Assembly (NCBI RefSeq): GCF_009829325.1
Contig: NZ_VUOS01000023.1
Location: 1-64,000, forward strand
Direction: 5' to 3'
DNA: 64,000 nucleotides
Origin: Nocardia sp. CY41
GTDB lineage: Bacteria > Actinomycetota > Actinomycetes > Mycobacteriales > Mycobacteriaceae
Under the pieces are notes generated by a model. It had not been told where the DNA came from and ran no database searches. It worked only from the letters and a program-made list of their open reading frames with translations. A program made the position numbers and the translations under genes. Below, in pieces: positions 8,896 to 19,948 of the stretch; position 1 is the stretch's first letter, and every line of letters starts with the position of its first letter.

Positions 8896-8899
<4 letters not shown>
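8240..8899 (-). CDS. grpE: GrpE nucleotide exchange factor
   Basis: A 219-residue protein that releases ADP from DnaK. The order is an acidic, disordered N-terminus, a long helix (TADLQRLTAEYANYRRRVERDRKA) and the family C-terminal signature (FDPTLHEAVQHEGSGHDPVIGIVMRKGYRFGDRVLRHALV, about residues 150-190). Its ATG overlaps the dnaK stop by four bases (ATGA), indicating translational coupling. Actinobacterial GrpE proteins typically have such extended acidic ends. Confidence 0.95.
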
Positions 8900-10746
<1,847 letters not shown>

Positions 10747-11131
10747 TGTGGTTCCTCCTAGTTGACGTACCAATGTGTGTCGGTGCCGGGCGAAAACCGC
10801 CCTGCGACGTCCGATGAAGGACGCCGCGAGACCTCGCCCCTAGCACCTCACGGAGCACGGCCCCAGCAACACTGAGCGTGGTCGGCTCAATCCTGCCGCG
10901 CAGGAGTCTCGGAGTCAACCGAAACTTGAGTCGATCGCACTCAATCTTGTCGAAAAGCTCAACGGGCGATCCGCGCGATTAATTCCCCGCAGCCGACAAC
11001 GAGGTGTGATCCGCCGCACGGTGGAGCCCGAGCCGGACGGCCGAGGAAGCCGCGACGGACGTTCGCGCGCAGTAGGGTGACCGCGGGCGGCCCGGGCCGC
11101 TCGCCGTGCGCCGTCGATCCGAGGAGTCGCC
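10747..11131. other. Divergent intergenic region dnaK / alcohol dehydrogenase
   Basis: This 385-base region contains the dnaK promoter area with the HAIR element at 10925-10945, about 180 bases upstream of dnaK. On the right it contains the GAGGAG ribosome-binding site of the dehydrogenase at 11132. A second, poor HAIR-like half (CTTGTCG...GCTCAA, about 10946-10962) follows the first but is not scored as a site. No gene is supported. Confidence 0.6.
10925..10945 (-). promoter_or_regulatory. HAIR element (HspR operator) upstream of dnaK
   Basis: Arms CTTGAGT (10925-10931) and ACTCAAT (10939-10945) are separated by seven bases, matching the HAIR consensus at 13 of 14 arm positions. It is a better match than the clpB copy at 303-323. 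HspR with DnaK as co-repressor is expected to bind. Confidence 0.88.
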
Positions 11132-12295
11132 ATGAGGGCCGCCGTCGTCACCGCCGCCGAGTTCGAGGTCGCGGAGCTGCCCGCGCCCCGGCCGGGCGCG
11201 GGTCAACTGCTCATCGATGTGTCGCGCTGCGGCATCTGCGGATCGGACCTGCATGCCCGCACCCACGCCGACGAACTGGCCGACCTGGCCGCCGCCACGG
11301 GCTACGAGCACTTCATGCGCTCGGACCAGAGCGTGGTGCTCGGCCACGAATTCAGCGGGACGGTCGTCGATTACGGGCCGGACTGCCGCAGAAGGTGGAA
11401 GACGGGCACGCCGGTGGTGGCGCTCCCGATCGTCCGGCACGGCCGCCAACCGCATCTGGTCGGGCTGTCCACCGCGGCGCCCGGCGCCTATGCCGAACAG
11501 GTGGTGGCGCAGGAATCTATGACCATGCCGGTGCCCAACGGCTTGTCCACCGAGCACGCCGCGTTGACCGAGCCCATGGCGGTGGCCTGGCACGCGGTAC
11601 GCAAAGGCCGGGTCGGCAAGGGGCAGACCGCGTTCGTCATCGGTTGCGGGCCGATCGGCCTGGCGGTGATCAGCATGCTGAAGGCGGCGGGCGTGCGCAC
11701 CGTGATCGCCGGCGATTTCTCGCCGCGCAGGCGCGAACTCGCCACCGCCTGCGGCGCGGACGTCGTGGTCGACCCCGCCACGGAGTCGCCCTGGGCGGCC
11801 GCACCGAAGAAGGGCCGGATCAACGGCGTCACCGACATACTCGTGCTCGGGTTCGACACCATGGATCGCCTGCGGCGGATACCGAACCTGCCGTGGTGGT
11901 ATGTCTTCCGGCTGGCTCACACGGTGAACGCGGGTCCCGCCGGGCCGGTGATCTTCGAATGCGTCGGTGTGCCCGGCGTCATCGACCAGATCATCACGGC
12001 CGCACCGCCGCTGTCGCGCGTGGTGGTGGTCGGGGTGTGCATGGAAACCGACCGCTTCCACCCCGCGGTGGCGATCAACAAGGAGATCGAACTGCGGTTC
12101 GCGTTCGGCTACGACCCCGGCGAGTTCCGCGACACCTTGCACATGCTCGCCGAAGGCAAAGTCGATCCGAGCCCGCTGATCACCGGGACCGTCGGACTGG
12201 AGGGCGTGGCGGACGCCTTCACCGCACTCGGCAACCCGGAGCGGCACGCGAAGATCCTCATCGACCCGCGCGGCTCCGGCGCCGCCCTGAGTTGA
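11132..12295 (+). CDS. Zinc-binding alcohol dehydrogenase family protein
   Basis: A 387-residue medium-chain dehydrogenase. Catalytic zinc ligands are visible in SRCGICGSDLHART and LGHEFSGTV. The usual four-cysteine structural zinc loop is not seen: the region after GHE reads DCRRRWKTGTPVVALPIV. The NAD-binding core is VIGCGPIGLAVISMLKAAG, with an acidic residue (IAGDFSPRRRE) after the second strand. An insertion, INGVTDILVLGFDTMDRLRRIP, interrupts the Rossmann domain. The substrate is unknown. ATG is preceded by GAGGAG. Confidence 0.82.
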   Translation: MRAAVVTAAEFEVAELPAPRPGAGQLLIDVSRCGICGSDLHARTHADELADLAAATGYEHFMRSDQSVVLGHEFSGTVVDYGPDCRRRWKTGTPVVALPIVRHGRQPHLVGLSTAAPGAYAEQVVAQESMTMPVPNGLSTEHAALTEPMAVAWHAVRKGRVGKGQTAFVIGCGPIGLAVISMLKAAGVRTVIAGDFSPRRRELATACGADVVVDPATESPWAAAPKKGRINGVTDILVLGFDTMDRLRRIPNLPWWYVFRLAHTVNAGPAGPVIFECVGVPGVIDQIITAAPPLSRVVVVGVCMETDRFHPAVAINKEIELRFAFGYDPGEFRDTLHMLAEGKVDPSPLITGTVGLEGVADAFTALGNPERHAKILIDPRGSGAALS

Positions 12296-12309
12296 GGACC
12301 GCTCAGGGC
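12284..12309. terminator. Bidirectional terminator-like hairpin at convergent gene ends
   Basis: GCCCTGAG (12284-12291) and CTCAGGGC (12302-12309) form an 8-bp stem with a 10-base loop that spans the stop codon of the dehydrogenase and touches the end of the convergent gene at 12303. There is no U-run, so it is a modest candidate. Confidence 0.5.
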
Positions 12310-12947
12310 GCGGCGGCGAGGACGTCGTCGGCGATCTTCTCGTCCAGCGTGACCCGTACCAGGGCCGCGGCGAGCTCCGCGGTGTGGTGATCCGGCGCCA
12401 GGCGCGCCAGCCGGTCGGGGTCTTCCGGCAACTGCACTCGCTTGGCGCCGCGCAAGGCCCGCTCGTCGAAGTGCGGCCGGACCCAGGTCCAGATGTCCTG
12501 GATCTCGCGCAGGAAGATATCGGCCCCGGTCGGGCCGATGCCGTCGAACTCTTGGAGCAGTTCCGCGGCGCGCTGCGGGTCGTTGTCCGCCTTCTTCGCC
12601 AGTTCCCGCAGGTCACCGTGGTAGCGGTCGAGCAAGCGCGAGGCGTTGTGGCCCAGCCGCGTCGCGGCGCTCTCGTCGTAGCGGCGATAGTTCCCCCGCC
12701 CCAGCGCGTCGACCAGTTCCTGCCACTCCGCGTCCGCGACCCGGTGCGGCGTCCGGTAGCCGCTGCCGATCAGCTCTCGTGTGGCCCCGATGGCGATATC
12801 GGCGGAGATCCGGGCGCTGAGCAGCTGGGAAAGCATGAGCAACTGGAAAAGCGCGGCCGGTTTGTCGTCGAGCGTGATGCCCGCTTCCTCGGCGTATCCC
12901 GTGCCGGCGCGGACGAGCAATTCGTGTACGACGTCCTTTTGGCTCAT
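12303..12947 (-). CDS. HhH-type endonuclease / DNA glycosylase-like protein
   Basis: A 214-residue helical protein. The segment LLQEFDGIGPTGADIFLREIQDIW (about 138-161) resembles the helix-hairpin-helix of the HhH-GPD DNA repair superfamily, including the GIGPxxA turn and a following acidic residue. No Fe-S cysteine cluster is present. Related actinobacterial proteins are usually annotated as endonucleases, but I see no direct proof of glycosylase activity. ATG is preceded by GAGGTAACG. It is convergent with the dehydrogenase. Confidence 0.65.
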   Translation of the reverse strand: MSQKDVVHELLVRAGTGYAEEAGITLDDKPAALFQLLMLSQLLSARISADIAIGATRELIGSGYRTPHRVADAEWQELVDALGRGNYRRYDESAATRLGHNASRLLDRYHGDLRELAKKADNDPQRAAELLQEFDGIGPTGADIFLREIQDIWTWVRPHFDERALRGAKRVQLPEDPDRLARLAPDHHTAELAAALVRVTLDEKIADDVLAAAP

Positions 12948-13063
12948 CGTTACCTCCTCTCGCTACCAGGGCGCATACCCGGGCGCACGTCGACTACACC
13001 GCCCGTGGCGGCGGGGTGGGATCATCACCGCAGGTCACGGGACTCAGAGGAGGCAGCGCTGGA

Positions 13064-14617
13064 TCATTCCGGCAGCACGCTCAAAGTGCCCTCCGCGCTG
13101 CGGGCGGCGGTCAGGCAGGCCGTCGCGGTGAACTGGTCGGCGAGGGGGTGACGCGCCCGGGCCCGCCACTTCCGGACCGCGGCCACCGCTTGCGCGCGCT
13201 GCGCGGGGAGGGGCGCGTCGAACGGAAGACCCAGACGCAGGTGGGGTGCGATGCCCGAGCCGCCGATGAGACGGTGCAGCTCGGCGAGATCGTCGGCGGG
13301 CAGCGCCAATTCGTCGGTGCGCAGGCGGCCGAGCAGGCGCAGCTCGGCGAAACCGTGCACGTCCGCGAGCAAGGTGCGCACCCTGGGCAGCAGGCGGTCG
13401 GCCGAGGTGCCGCGGTAGGCGGTCAGCACCCGGGCCAGGGCGGTCAGCGCGGAATGCGCTTTGAGCTGGTCGGCGCGCTGCCCGAACTGCACGTCGAGCA
13501 CCGACCGCAGTTCGTCCACACCGCTGCGGCTGGTCAACTCGGCGGCCAGCGTGGCCGAATCGCGCACCCCGAGCCGGATCAGCGTGACGGCCATCCGGAT
13601 GCCGAACAGCCCGAACCGCTCGGCGAGCTGCGCCCGCAGTTCCGGCGGCACCGGCAGCGGCACGTCCGCGCGCGCGAAGCGGTCGGCCGAGAGCAAAGCG
13701 GCGCTCAGCTCGTCGACCGGGACCCGCGCCAGCGTCTCGAACGCCGCGAACTCCTGCTGACGCAGCGTCGCCGCGGCGAACGCGAGCAGCCCGGCGACCG
13801 GTATCACGGCCTGGCACAGACCCGTCCGTTCCAATTCCCCGGCGAAGCGCGTGGCGACATCGCGCGCCGAGTGCAGCGCGTCGATCCGGCCCGCCCCGAT
13901 CTCGTCGGCCCGCGACACCACGCCGACGATGCCGAGCGGACCGGGCGCCCCGGGCCCGCCGTTGGCCGCGGCGGTTCCGGCGCCCACCCGCTCGAGGAAC
14001 TGCACGTCCGTAGCGTCCAACCGGCGCAGCAGATAGACGACCGCGTCGGCGCCCGGGATGGCGATGCCCTGCTCCGCGCGCTCGTCGTCCGCTCCCGGCG
14101 TCAGCAGGCGCGCCGTGCGCCGCGACACCTCGCGCGACAGCGACGACGTGCCCGGCGTGTCGATGATGGTGGTGTGCGCGAGCGCCGCGGCCGGCCATTC
14201 GACCTCGAGATGGTCGACCTCGCGCGCCGCCGGGGCGTTCCAGTTGAGCCCGTCCAGGTCGAAGGTCAGCCCATGGGTTCCGCTGCCACGCCGGACCACG
14301 ACGTGCGCACGGGCGCCGTCGGGGGCGTAGGCGGTCACGCTGGGTGTCGAACCGTAGCGGTACCAGGTGACCACCCTGGTGCACTCGGTCGCATCGGTGG
14401 GAGCGATGTCCTGTCCGACAAGGGAATTCAGCAGGGTGGATTTGCCGGCCTTGATCGAACCGGCGAGCGCGACCCGCAGCGGCTGATCCAAGCGGCGGGC
14501 GCAGTCGGCCAGCAGGGCACGCGCGCGCGGCTCGCCCGACAGCGCCGCCTGTGCCGCGCCGACCAGCCGATGCGCCTCGGCGACGATTCCCGGCACCGGG
14601 CCACCATCACGTCTCAC
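13064..14617 (-). CDS. iniC: IniC-like dynamin-family GTPase
   Basis: A 517-residue GTPase, third gene of an iniB-iniA-iniC arrangement. Walker A is GSIKAGKST (53-61), the G3 motif is TTIIDTPGTSS and the base-recognition region reads GVVSRADEIG, as in bacterial dynamin-like proteins. The GTG start at 14617 overlaps the iniA stop by four bases (GTGA); the frame is open beyond it but aligns only from here. In mycobacteria iniBAC is induced by isoniazid and other envelope stress and IniA is a membrane-remodelling dynamin-like protein; IniC is its partner-type paralogue. The family size (M. tuberculosis IniC about 490 residues) fits. Confidence 0.87.
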   Translation of the reverse strand: MRRDGGPVPGIVAEAHRLVGAAQAALSGEPRARALLADCARRLDQPLRVALAGSIKAGKSTLLNSLVGQDIAPTDATECTRVVTWYRYGSTPSVTAYAPDGARAHVVVRRGSGTHGLTFDLDGLNWNAPAAREVDHLEVEWPAAALAHTTIIDTPGTSSLSREVSRRTARLLTPGADDERAEQGIAIPGADAVVYLLRRLDATDVQFLERVGAGTAAANGGPGAPGPLGIVGVVSRADEIGAGRIDALHSARDVATRFAGELERTGLCQAVIPVAGLLAFAAATLRQQEFAAFETLARVPVDELSAALLSADRFARADVPLPVPPELRAQLAERFGLFGIRMAVTLIRLGVRDSATLAAELTSRSGVDELRSVLDVQFGQRADQLKAHSALTALARVLTAYRGTSADRLLPRVRTLLADVHGFAELRLLGRLRTDELALPADDLAELHRLIGGSGIAPHLRLGLPFDAPLPAQRAQAVAAVRKWRARARHPLADQFTATACLTAARSAEGTLSVLPE

Positions 14618-16476
14618 GGGGCTACCGTACCGGCGGGTCCCATCGGTAGTGCGGTCTGCATGGCATCGGCGTAGCGGCGCAGTTCGGCGACCACACGCAG
14701 CTGCTGTTCGAGTTGCGCGCCACGTTCGGCGCGGCGGGTGGCGACCATGGACGCCGCCTCCTGTGCGGCCCGCAGTGACTCGTCGATCGAGCGCAGGCTG
14801 CGTTCGGCGACACCCGCGTAGTGGTCGCGCAGCGCGCGGTGGATGCGGTGCAGCCGGTCCTTCGACTCCTTGCCCGCCTGGAACGCCACATCGTCGACGA
14901 ACCGGCGCACCGCCGCCTTCGCCTCGTTGCGCCGCTTGGCCAGCCGGGCCTGCTTGTCGTCGCGGAAGGCTTTGCCGCCCACGATCAGTCCCGCGCCGAT
15001 CGAGATCGGGTTGAGCAGCGCGAGCCCGGCGAAGGTGCTGGCCAGCCCCACCATCAGCACGCCTCCGTAGGAGCCGCGCATGCCGACGAGCAGCTTGCTG
15101 CCGAAACCGATATCGGGTTCCAGATCGGCGAGCGTGCCGGAGACGGCGCGGCCGGTGTCGGCTCCCGCGCCGGGGCGCACGTCCGGCAGGTCGACGGCGC
15201 CCAGTTCGGAGAAATGCTCGGCGACACGCTCGGCGAGCTGAATCGCCCGGGAATGGGTCCAGAGCAGATTGTCGCCGAGCGCGGTGTCGACCGTGCCGGT
15301 GAGGTGTTCGGCGATGCGATCCCAGTGGCGGCCAGGATCGTGCTCGTCGATCCATTCCTCGGTGGTGCGCGCGATAGTGCGCAGGCGGTCACGAAGATCG
15401 TGGTCGACGTCCCCGGCCAGATCGGTGATGCCGTCGGCGAGCGTCTGCTGCCAGGCGGCGGTCCTGCGGTGCAGTTCCTCGGCCGCGGAACGGGCGGATT
15501 GCAGCTCGCGCACCGCCGCCGCGCCTTGGGCGGGATCGCGGACCGCGACCAGCTCACTGCCCAGGGCCAGCGCCAGATGCTCGGCTGCCGAGCGGATGTC
15601 GCGGGCCACGGCGGTGCGGGTGGCCTGCTGATCGCGCGCCACGACCTGGTCGCGCAGGAAGGTGTAGAGCACGCCGAAGCCGGATTCCACACCCAATTGC
15701 CTGTCCTGCAACCGCATCGCGTGACCGCGCAGCAGCGACGACACCGGGATCATCGGCACGTCGAGGCGTGCCCGCGCGAGATGGCCCAGGTCGGCCTCGT
15801 GCACCTGCCGCCAGTGCGGATACAGGTCGGTCTTGGTGAGCAGCAGCGCGACCGTCGGGCACAGTTCCCGCACCTGCCGCAGGAACGCCAGCTCCGGCTC
15901 GGTGAGTTCGGTCGACGCGTCCGACAGCACGAATACCGCGTCCGCGGCGGGCACCAGTCCGAGCACGCCCGCGGCGTGGGCGTTGCCGTGCCCGCCGACA
16001 CCGGGAGTGTCGATCAGCACGATGCCGTCGGCCAGCAGCGCGTTCGGTATCTGCACCTCCAGGCGCACGATCCGCCTGCCCTGCGCGAGCGGGGAGCGCT
16101 GGTCGATCGCACCGATCTCCGCGACCGGCACCGACACCCTGGTCTCCGCGCCGCTGGAATCACCGTGCGCCGCGAGCACCAGCTCGGCGCGCGGTTCGGG
16201 ACCGTGCGCGAGCAGCATCGGCACCGTGGTGGTGGCGTCGTCGCCGACCGGGCAGACGTCCAGGTTCAGCAGCGCGTTGACGAAACTGCTCTTGCCCTGG
16301 TCCAACTGTCCGGCGACGACGATGCGCCGGCGCGGGTCGCGAACCCGGTCGGCCGCCACTTCCAGGCGGCCGACCAGATCGTTGCGGCCCGCGGCGCGGG
16401 CCGCCGCGATGGTTTCACCGAGTACCGAGAGCAGCGGTACCGCCGGTGGAGTGGCGTTCGGCGCGGGCGTCCCCAT
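14614..16476 (-). CDS. iniA: IniA-like dynamin-family GTPase
   Basis: A 620-residue GTPase. Walker A is GQLDQGKSS (56-64), G3 is GIVLIDTPGVGGHG and G4 is LLLTKTDLY. A hydrophobic patch near the C-terminal third (GGVLMVGLASTFAGLALL...ISIGAGLIVGG) fits the membrane-inserting paddle of bacterial dynamins, and Arg/Glu-rich helices follow. Its length matches mycobacterial IniA (about 640). ATG at 16476 is chosen because similarity begins at RRIVVAGQLDQGKSS about 50 residues later and GGAAAGAGG-like purines precede it (upstream GGAAAGAGG). It lies between iniB and iniC, with GTGA overlap to iniC. Confidence 0.88.
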   Translation of the reverse strand: MGTPAPNATPPAVPLLSVLGETIAAARAAGRNDLVGRLEVAADRVRDPRRRIVVAGQLDQGKSSFVNALLNLDVCPVGDDATTTVPMLLAHGPEPRAELVLAAHGDSSGAETRVSVPVAEIGAIDQRSPLAQGRRIVRLEVQIPNALLADGIVLIDTPGVGGHGNAHAAGVLGLVPAADAVFVLSDASTELTEPELAFLRQVRELCPTVALLLTKTDLYPHWRQVHEADLGHLARARLDVPMIPVSSLLRGHAMRLQDRQLGVESGFGVLYTFLRDQVVARDQQATRTAVARDIRSAAEHLALALGSELVAVRDPAQGAAAVRELQSARSAAEELHRRTAAWQQTLADGITDLAGDVDHDLRDRLRTIARTTEEWIDEHDPGRHWDRIAEHLTGTVDTALGDNLLWTHSRAIQLAERVAEHFSELGAVDLPDVRPGAGADTGRAVSGTLADLEPDIGFGSKLLVGMRGSYGGVLMVGLASTFAGLALLNPISIGAGLIVGGKAFRDDKQARLAKRRNEAKAAVRRFVDDVAFQAGKESKDRLHRIHRALRDHYAGVAERSLRSIDESLRAAQEAASMVATRRAERGAQLEQQLRVVAELRRYADAMQTALPMGPAGTVAP

Positions 16477-16513
16477 CGCGGTATGGACCTCTTTCCGTAT
16501 TACCGGGCAACTG

Positions 16514-19500
16514 TCAGTGCAGGAATGTATCGCCACCCGGATCGGCACCCGCGGAACCGCTGAACTCCGTGCTCGCGTGGCTCTCGCCGAACAGGCCCGC
16601 ATCGGTCTGACCGCTGCTGTCCAGGCCCGAGCCGAAGGCGCTCGACACGTCCAGCGAGGACCAGGTATGCGCGGTCGAGCCGACGCTGCCGCCGAGGCCG
16701 GCGCCGGTGTCCACCGCGCCGTGCGCCGTCCCGCTCGCCGAACCCGCCAGTCCGGCGCCCGCGTCCGCCGCGCCGCCGACGGTCGACTGCGCCGCGCCGC
16801 CGAGGCCGGCCGTCGCGTCGAGACCCGAGGACAGGCCGGAGGTCGCGTGCGACCCGATGCCGCTGTCCAGGCCGGAACCGAGATGCGCGCCCGCGCTCGA
16901 CGTGCCTTCCAGACCGCTCGGCAGGCCCCCACCCGCACTGCCCGCGGCACCAAGACCCGTCGACAGACCCGACTCCAAACCCGCACCCGCACTGCCCGCC
17001 GCACCAAGACCCGTCGACAGACCCGACTCCAAACCCGCACCCGCACTGCCCGCCGCACCAAGACCCGTCGACAGACCCGACTCCAAACCCGCACCGGCAT
17101 GGCCCGCGCTGTCGATTCCGGCGGAAAGGCCGGAGCCGAGTCCGGCGCCTGCCTGGGCACCCGCATCGAGCCCGCCCGACAGGCCCGCGCCCGCCTGCGC
17201 GCCGGCATCGAGGGCGCCGGTGAGCCCGGTACCGGCCTGCGCCGCGCCGTCCAAACCGCCGGACAGACCACCGCCGAGACCGGTGGACAAGCCCGTCTCC
17301 AAGCCGGTCGCACCCTGGACCCCGGCATCGAACACCCCGCCGAGCCCCGACTCCAGACCCGCGCCGGCCTGCCCGCCGGTGTTCAGCGAGCTGTCCAGAC
17401 CGCCGCCGAGTTCCGCTCCGGTGCTCACGGCCGCGCCGAGACCCGTGGCGAGCCCGGTCTCCAGGCCCGCCGTCGCTTGCGTCCCCACGTTGCCCGCTCC
17501 GCCGATGGCCGAAGAGAAATTGCTTCCGAGTCCGGCGGCGAGGTTGCCGGAACCTTGTGCGGCGGTGTCGATTCCGCCCGTGAGGCCGGTCGCCGCCTGG
17601 CCGGTGGCCTCGAGCGCTCCGCCCAGCCCGGCCTCCAGACCGGATCCGATCTGCGCGCCCGCGTCGGCCGCTCCATGCAGTCCGGTGGACACTCCCGCGC
17701 CGAGCCCGGCACCCGCCTGCGCACCCAGACCGGTGGTCACCTCACCGGCTCCGTTCAGCGCGCCCTCCAGACCCGCGCCGGCGCCACCCGCGAGATCGGC
17801 CGCCGCACCCGCAGCACCGCCGAGACCCGCACCCAGACCGGTCGTCGCGTCGACCGCGCCTTCGAGCCCTGCACCGAATCCGGTCGACGCATCGACGGCA
17901 CCCTCCAGACCCGCGCCCAGGCCCGTAGTGACATCAGCCGCACCATTCAGACCCGCACCGAGCCCGGCCGCAGCATCCACTGCCGCGCCGAGCCCGGCAC
18001 CAGCCGCGCCGCCCGCGCCCAGCGCCACATCGATACCCGCATTCGAACCACCGGCCGCGTCGACGGCACCCTGCAGAGCGCCGCCGACACTCGCGCCGAG
18101 CCCCGCGCCCAAATCGGTCGCCGCACCGGAAGCACCCCCCACAGCACCTCCGAGGTTCGCACCCAGACCGGTCGTCGCATCGACAGCGCCCCCAAGACCA
18201 GTGGTGACATCCACCGCACCACCCATACCGGTGCCGAGATCCGCCACCCCGCCGATCGCGCTTTCGAAACCCGCACCCAGACCGGCAGAGGCATCCGCCG
18301 CACCACCCACGGCGCCACCGAGTCCTGCGCCGAGCCCGGTCGTCAAACCGGTCGTCGCATCGACAGCACCCTCCAGACCCGCGCCCAAGCCCGTGGTGAC
18401 ATCACCCTCGAGACCCGCGCCAAGACCGGCCGCAGCATCCACTGCCCCATCGAGCCCCGCACTCAGATCGGTCGCCGCACCTGCGGCTCCATCCAGCCCG
18501 GCACCAAGACCCGTGGTGACGTCCGCCGCGCCACCAACCGCACCCTCGAGACCCGCGCCAAGACCGGTCGTCGTATCGACAGCGCCCTCCAGGCCCGCGC
18601 CCAGACCCGCGGTGATATCCGTCGCCGCGCCCAGACCGCCCTCCAGACCCGCACCCACACCGGCGCCCAGGTCCGCCGCCCCGCCGATCGCGCTTTCGAA
18701 ACCCGTACCCAGAGCGGCAGAGGCATCCGCCGCGCCACCCACGGCACCACCGAGTCCTGCGCCGAGCCCGGTCGTCAAACCGGTCGTCGCATCGACAGCA
18801 CCCTCCAGACCGGCACCGAGCCCGGCCGCCGCATCCACTGCCCCATCCAGACCCGCACCGAGACCCGCACCCAGGCCGGTCGTCGCCTCAACAGCGCCTT
18901 CCAGACCCGCGCCGACCCCTCCGCCAAGGCCTGCGGTGACATCCGTCGCCGCACCCAGACCACCTTCGAGACCTGCGTTCAATCCTGCGGAAATGTCGGT
19001 GGCACCCTGCACGGCCCCTTCCAAACCCGCGCCGAGACCCGTGGTGATGTCCGCGGCACCGCCGATGGCGGTTTCCAAGCCTGCGCCGAGGCCGGTCGTC
19101 GCGTCCACGGCACCCCCGAGGCCCGCGCCGAGACCAGCACCCGCCTGCGCACCGGCGCCCAACGCCGCGTCGAGTCCCGAGGTCAGTCCGGTTGCGGCGT
19201 CGACCGCGCCCTGCAGTCCCGCACCGACTCCGGCGCCGAGGTCCGCCGCCCCGTTCACCGCGCCCTCCAGCCCGGCACCCATGCCGGTCGTCGCGTCCAC
19301 CGCACCTTCCAAGCCCGCGCCGAGACCCGCGCCCGCGCCGATACCGGTAGACAGTCCGGTCTCGAGTCCGGCGGCGATGTCTCCCACGCCTTCGGCATCG
19401 AGATCGAGGCCCGCGCCGATGCCGCTGATCACCTGAGCGCCCGCGCCGAGCAGGCCGCCCACGGCGGCGGAGAGGTCGGCGCCCGCGTCGACCACGGTGT

Positions 19501-19948
19501 CGAGGCCGGTGGCCAGCCCCGCGCCCAGGCCCGCGCCGATCTCCAGCCCGGTTTCGATCGCGGTGTTCAGGCCCGCGCCCACGTCGACGCCCGTGCCGAC
19601 ACCCAGGTCGACGTCGACCCCGCCACCCGCGCCCAGATCGACGCCCAGATCCGCGCCCAAGTCGACGCCGGCGTCCGCCACCGCCGCCGCGCCCACGGTG
19701 CTCGCCGCGCCGACCGCGGCGGCCGCACCGGTCTGCGCGCCCGCCGCGACGATGGACTGCAACTGGGAGCCGCCGGTCACCAGCGCCGACTCCGCGACCA
19801 TCGGGGCGCAGAGGGCGATGTCCTCCGGCGTCACCGCGCTCAGGCCCGCGGCGGCCAGCGCCTGGGTCGGGTTGGCGCAGTAAGCGACCGCGGCCTCGTG
19901 GTTCCGCAGCAGATCGAGGATGAACTCCAGAATCGCGTTGGGTGTCAT
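16514..19948 (-). CDS. iniB: IniB-like giant Gly/Ala-rich repeat protein
   Basis: A 1144-residue protein, first gene of the ini cluster. Residues 1-70 form a compact IniB-type N-terminal domain (MTPNAILEFILDLLRNHEAA, then NPTQALAAAGLSAVTPEDI). Nearly everything after is low-complexity sequence built on GLGAGLEGAVDATTG-like units, with a run of three identical 18-residue units near the C-terminus. Mycobacterial IniB is also Gly/Ala-rich but about 480 residues, so this copy is more than twice as long. There is no clear signal peptide and cysteines are almost absent. The start at 19948 follows CAGGAGA. Function is unknown; an envelope or structural role is inferred from the operon. Confidence 0.85.
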   Translation of the reverse strand: MTPNAILEFILDLLRNHEAAVAYCANPTQALAAAGLSAVTPEDIALCAPMVAESALVTGGSQLQSIVAAGAQTGAAAAVGAASTVGAAAVADAGVDLGADLGVDLGAGGGVDVDLGVGTGVDVGAGLNTAIETGLEIGAGLGAGLATGLDTVVDAGADLSAAVGGLLGAGAQVISGIGAGLDLDAEGVGDIAAGLETGLSTGIGAGAGLGAGLEGAVDATTGMGAGLEGAVNGAADLGAGVGAGLQGAVDAATGLTSGLDAALGAGAQAGAGLGAGLGGAVDATTGLGAGLETAIGGAADITTGLGAGLEGAVQGATDISAGLNAGLEGGLGAATDVTAGLGGGVGAGLEGAVEATTGLGAGLGAGLDGAVDAAAGLGAGLEGAVDATTGLTTGLGAGLGGAVGGAADASAALGTGFESAIGGAADLGAGVGAGLEGGLGAATDITAGLGAGLEGAVDTTTGLGAGLEGAVGGAADVTTGLGAGLDGAAGAATDLSAGLDGAVDAAAGLGAGLEGDVTTGLGAGLEGAVDATTGLTTGLGAGLGGAVGGAADASAGLGAGFESAIGGVADLGTGMGGAVDVTTGLGGAVDATTGLGANLGGAVGGASGAATDLGAGLGASVGGALQGAVDAAGGSNAGIDVALGAGGAAGAGLGAAVDAAAGLGAGLNGAADVTTGLGAGLEGAVDASTGFGAGLEGAVDATTGLGAGLGGAAGAAADLAGGAGAGLEGALNGAGEVTTGLGAQAGAGLGAGVSTGLHGAADAGAQIGSGLEAGLGGALEATGQAATGLTGGIDTAAQGSGNLAAGLGSNFSSAIGGAGNVGTQATAGLETGLATGLGAAVSTGAELGGGLDSSLNTGGQAGAGLESGLGGVFDAGVQGATGLETGLSTGLGGGLSGGLDGAAQAGTGLTGALDAGAQAGAGLSGGLDAGAQAGAGLGSGLSAGIDSAGHAGAGLESGLSTGLGAAGSAGAGLESGLSTGLGAAGSAGAGLESGLSTGLGAAGSAGGGLPSGLEGTSSAGAHLGSGLDSGIGSHATSGLSSGLDATAGLGGAAQSTVGGAADAGAGLAGSASGTAHGAVDTGAGLGGSVGSTAHTWSSLDVSSAFGSGLDSSGQTDAGLFGESHASTEFSGSAGADPGGDTFLH
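16931..17092 (-). repeat. Three 54-bp tandem repeats inside iniB
   Basis: Units at 16931-16984, 16985-17038 and 17039-17092 are identical except for a single G/C difference in the first. Each encodes the 18-residue unit GLESGLSTGLGAAGSAGA. Perfect DNA identity within a protein whose other repeats have diverged points to recent duplication or gene conversion, and to possible length variation between strains. Confidence 0.9.

Noticed and set aside
13064..15355. 763-codon reading of iniC
   Set aside because: The added N-terminus would overlap iniA by about 740 bases. The GTG at 14617 with GTGA overlap is the natural start.
16931..17092. CRISPR-like array
   Set aside because: The units are contiguous 54-bp coding tandem repeats without unique spacers, in frame with iniB.
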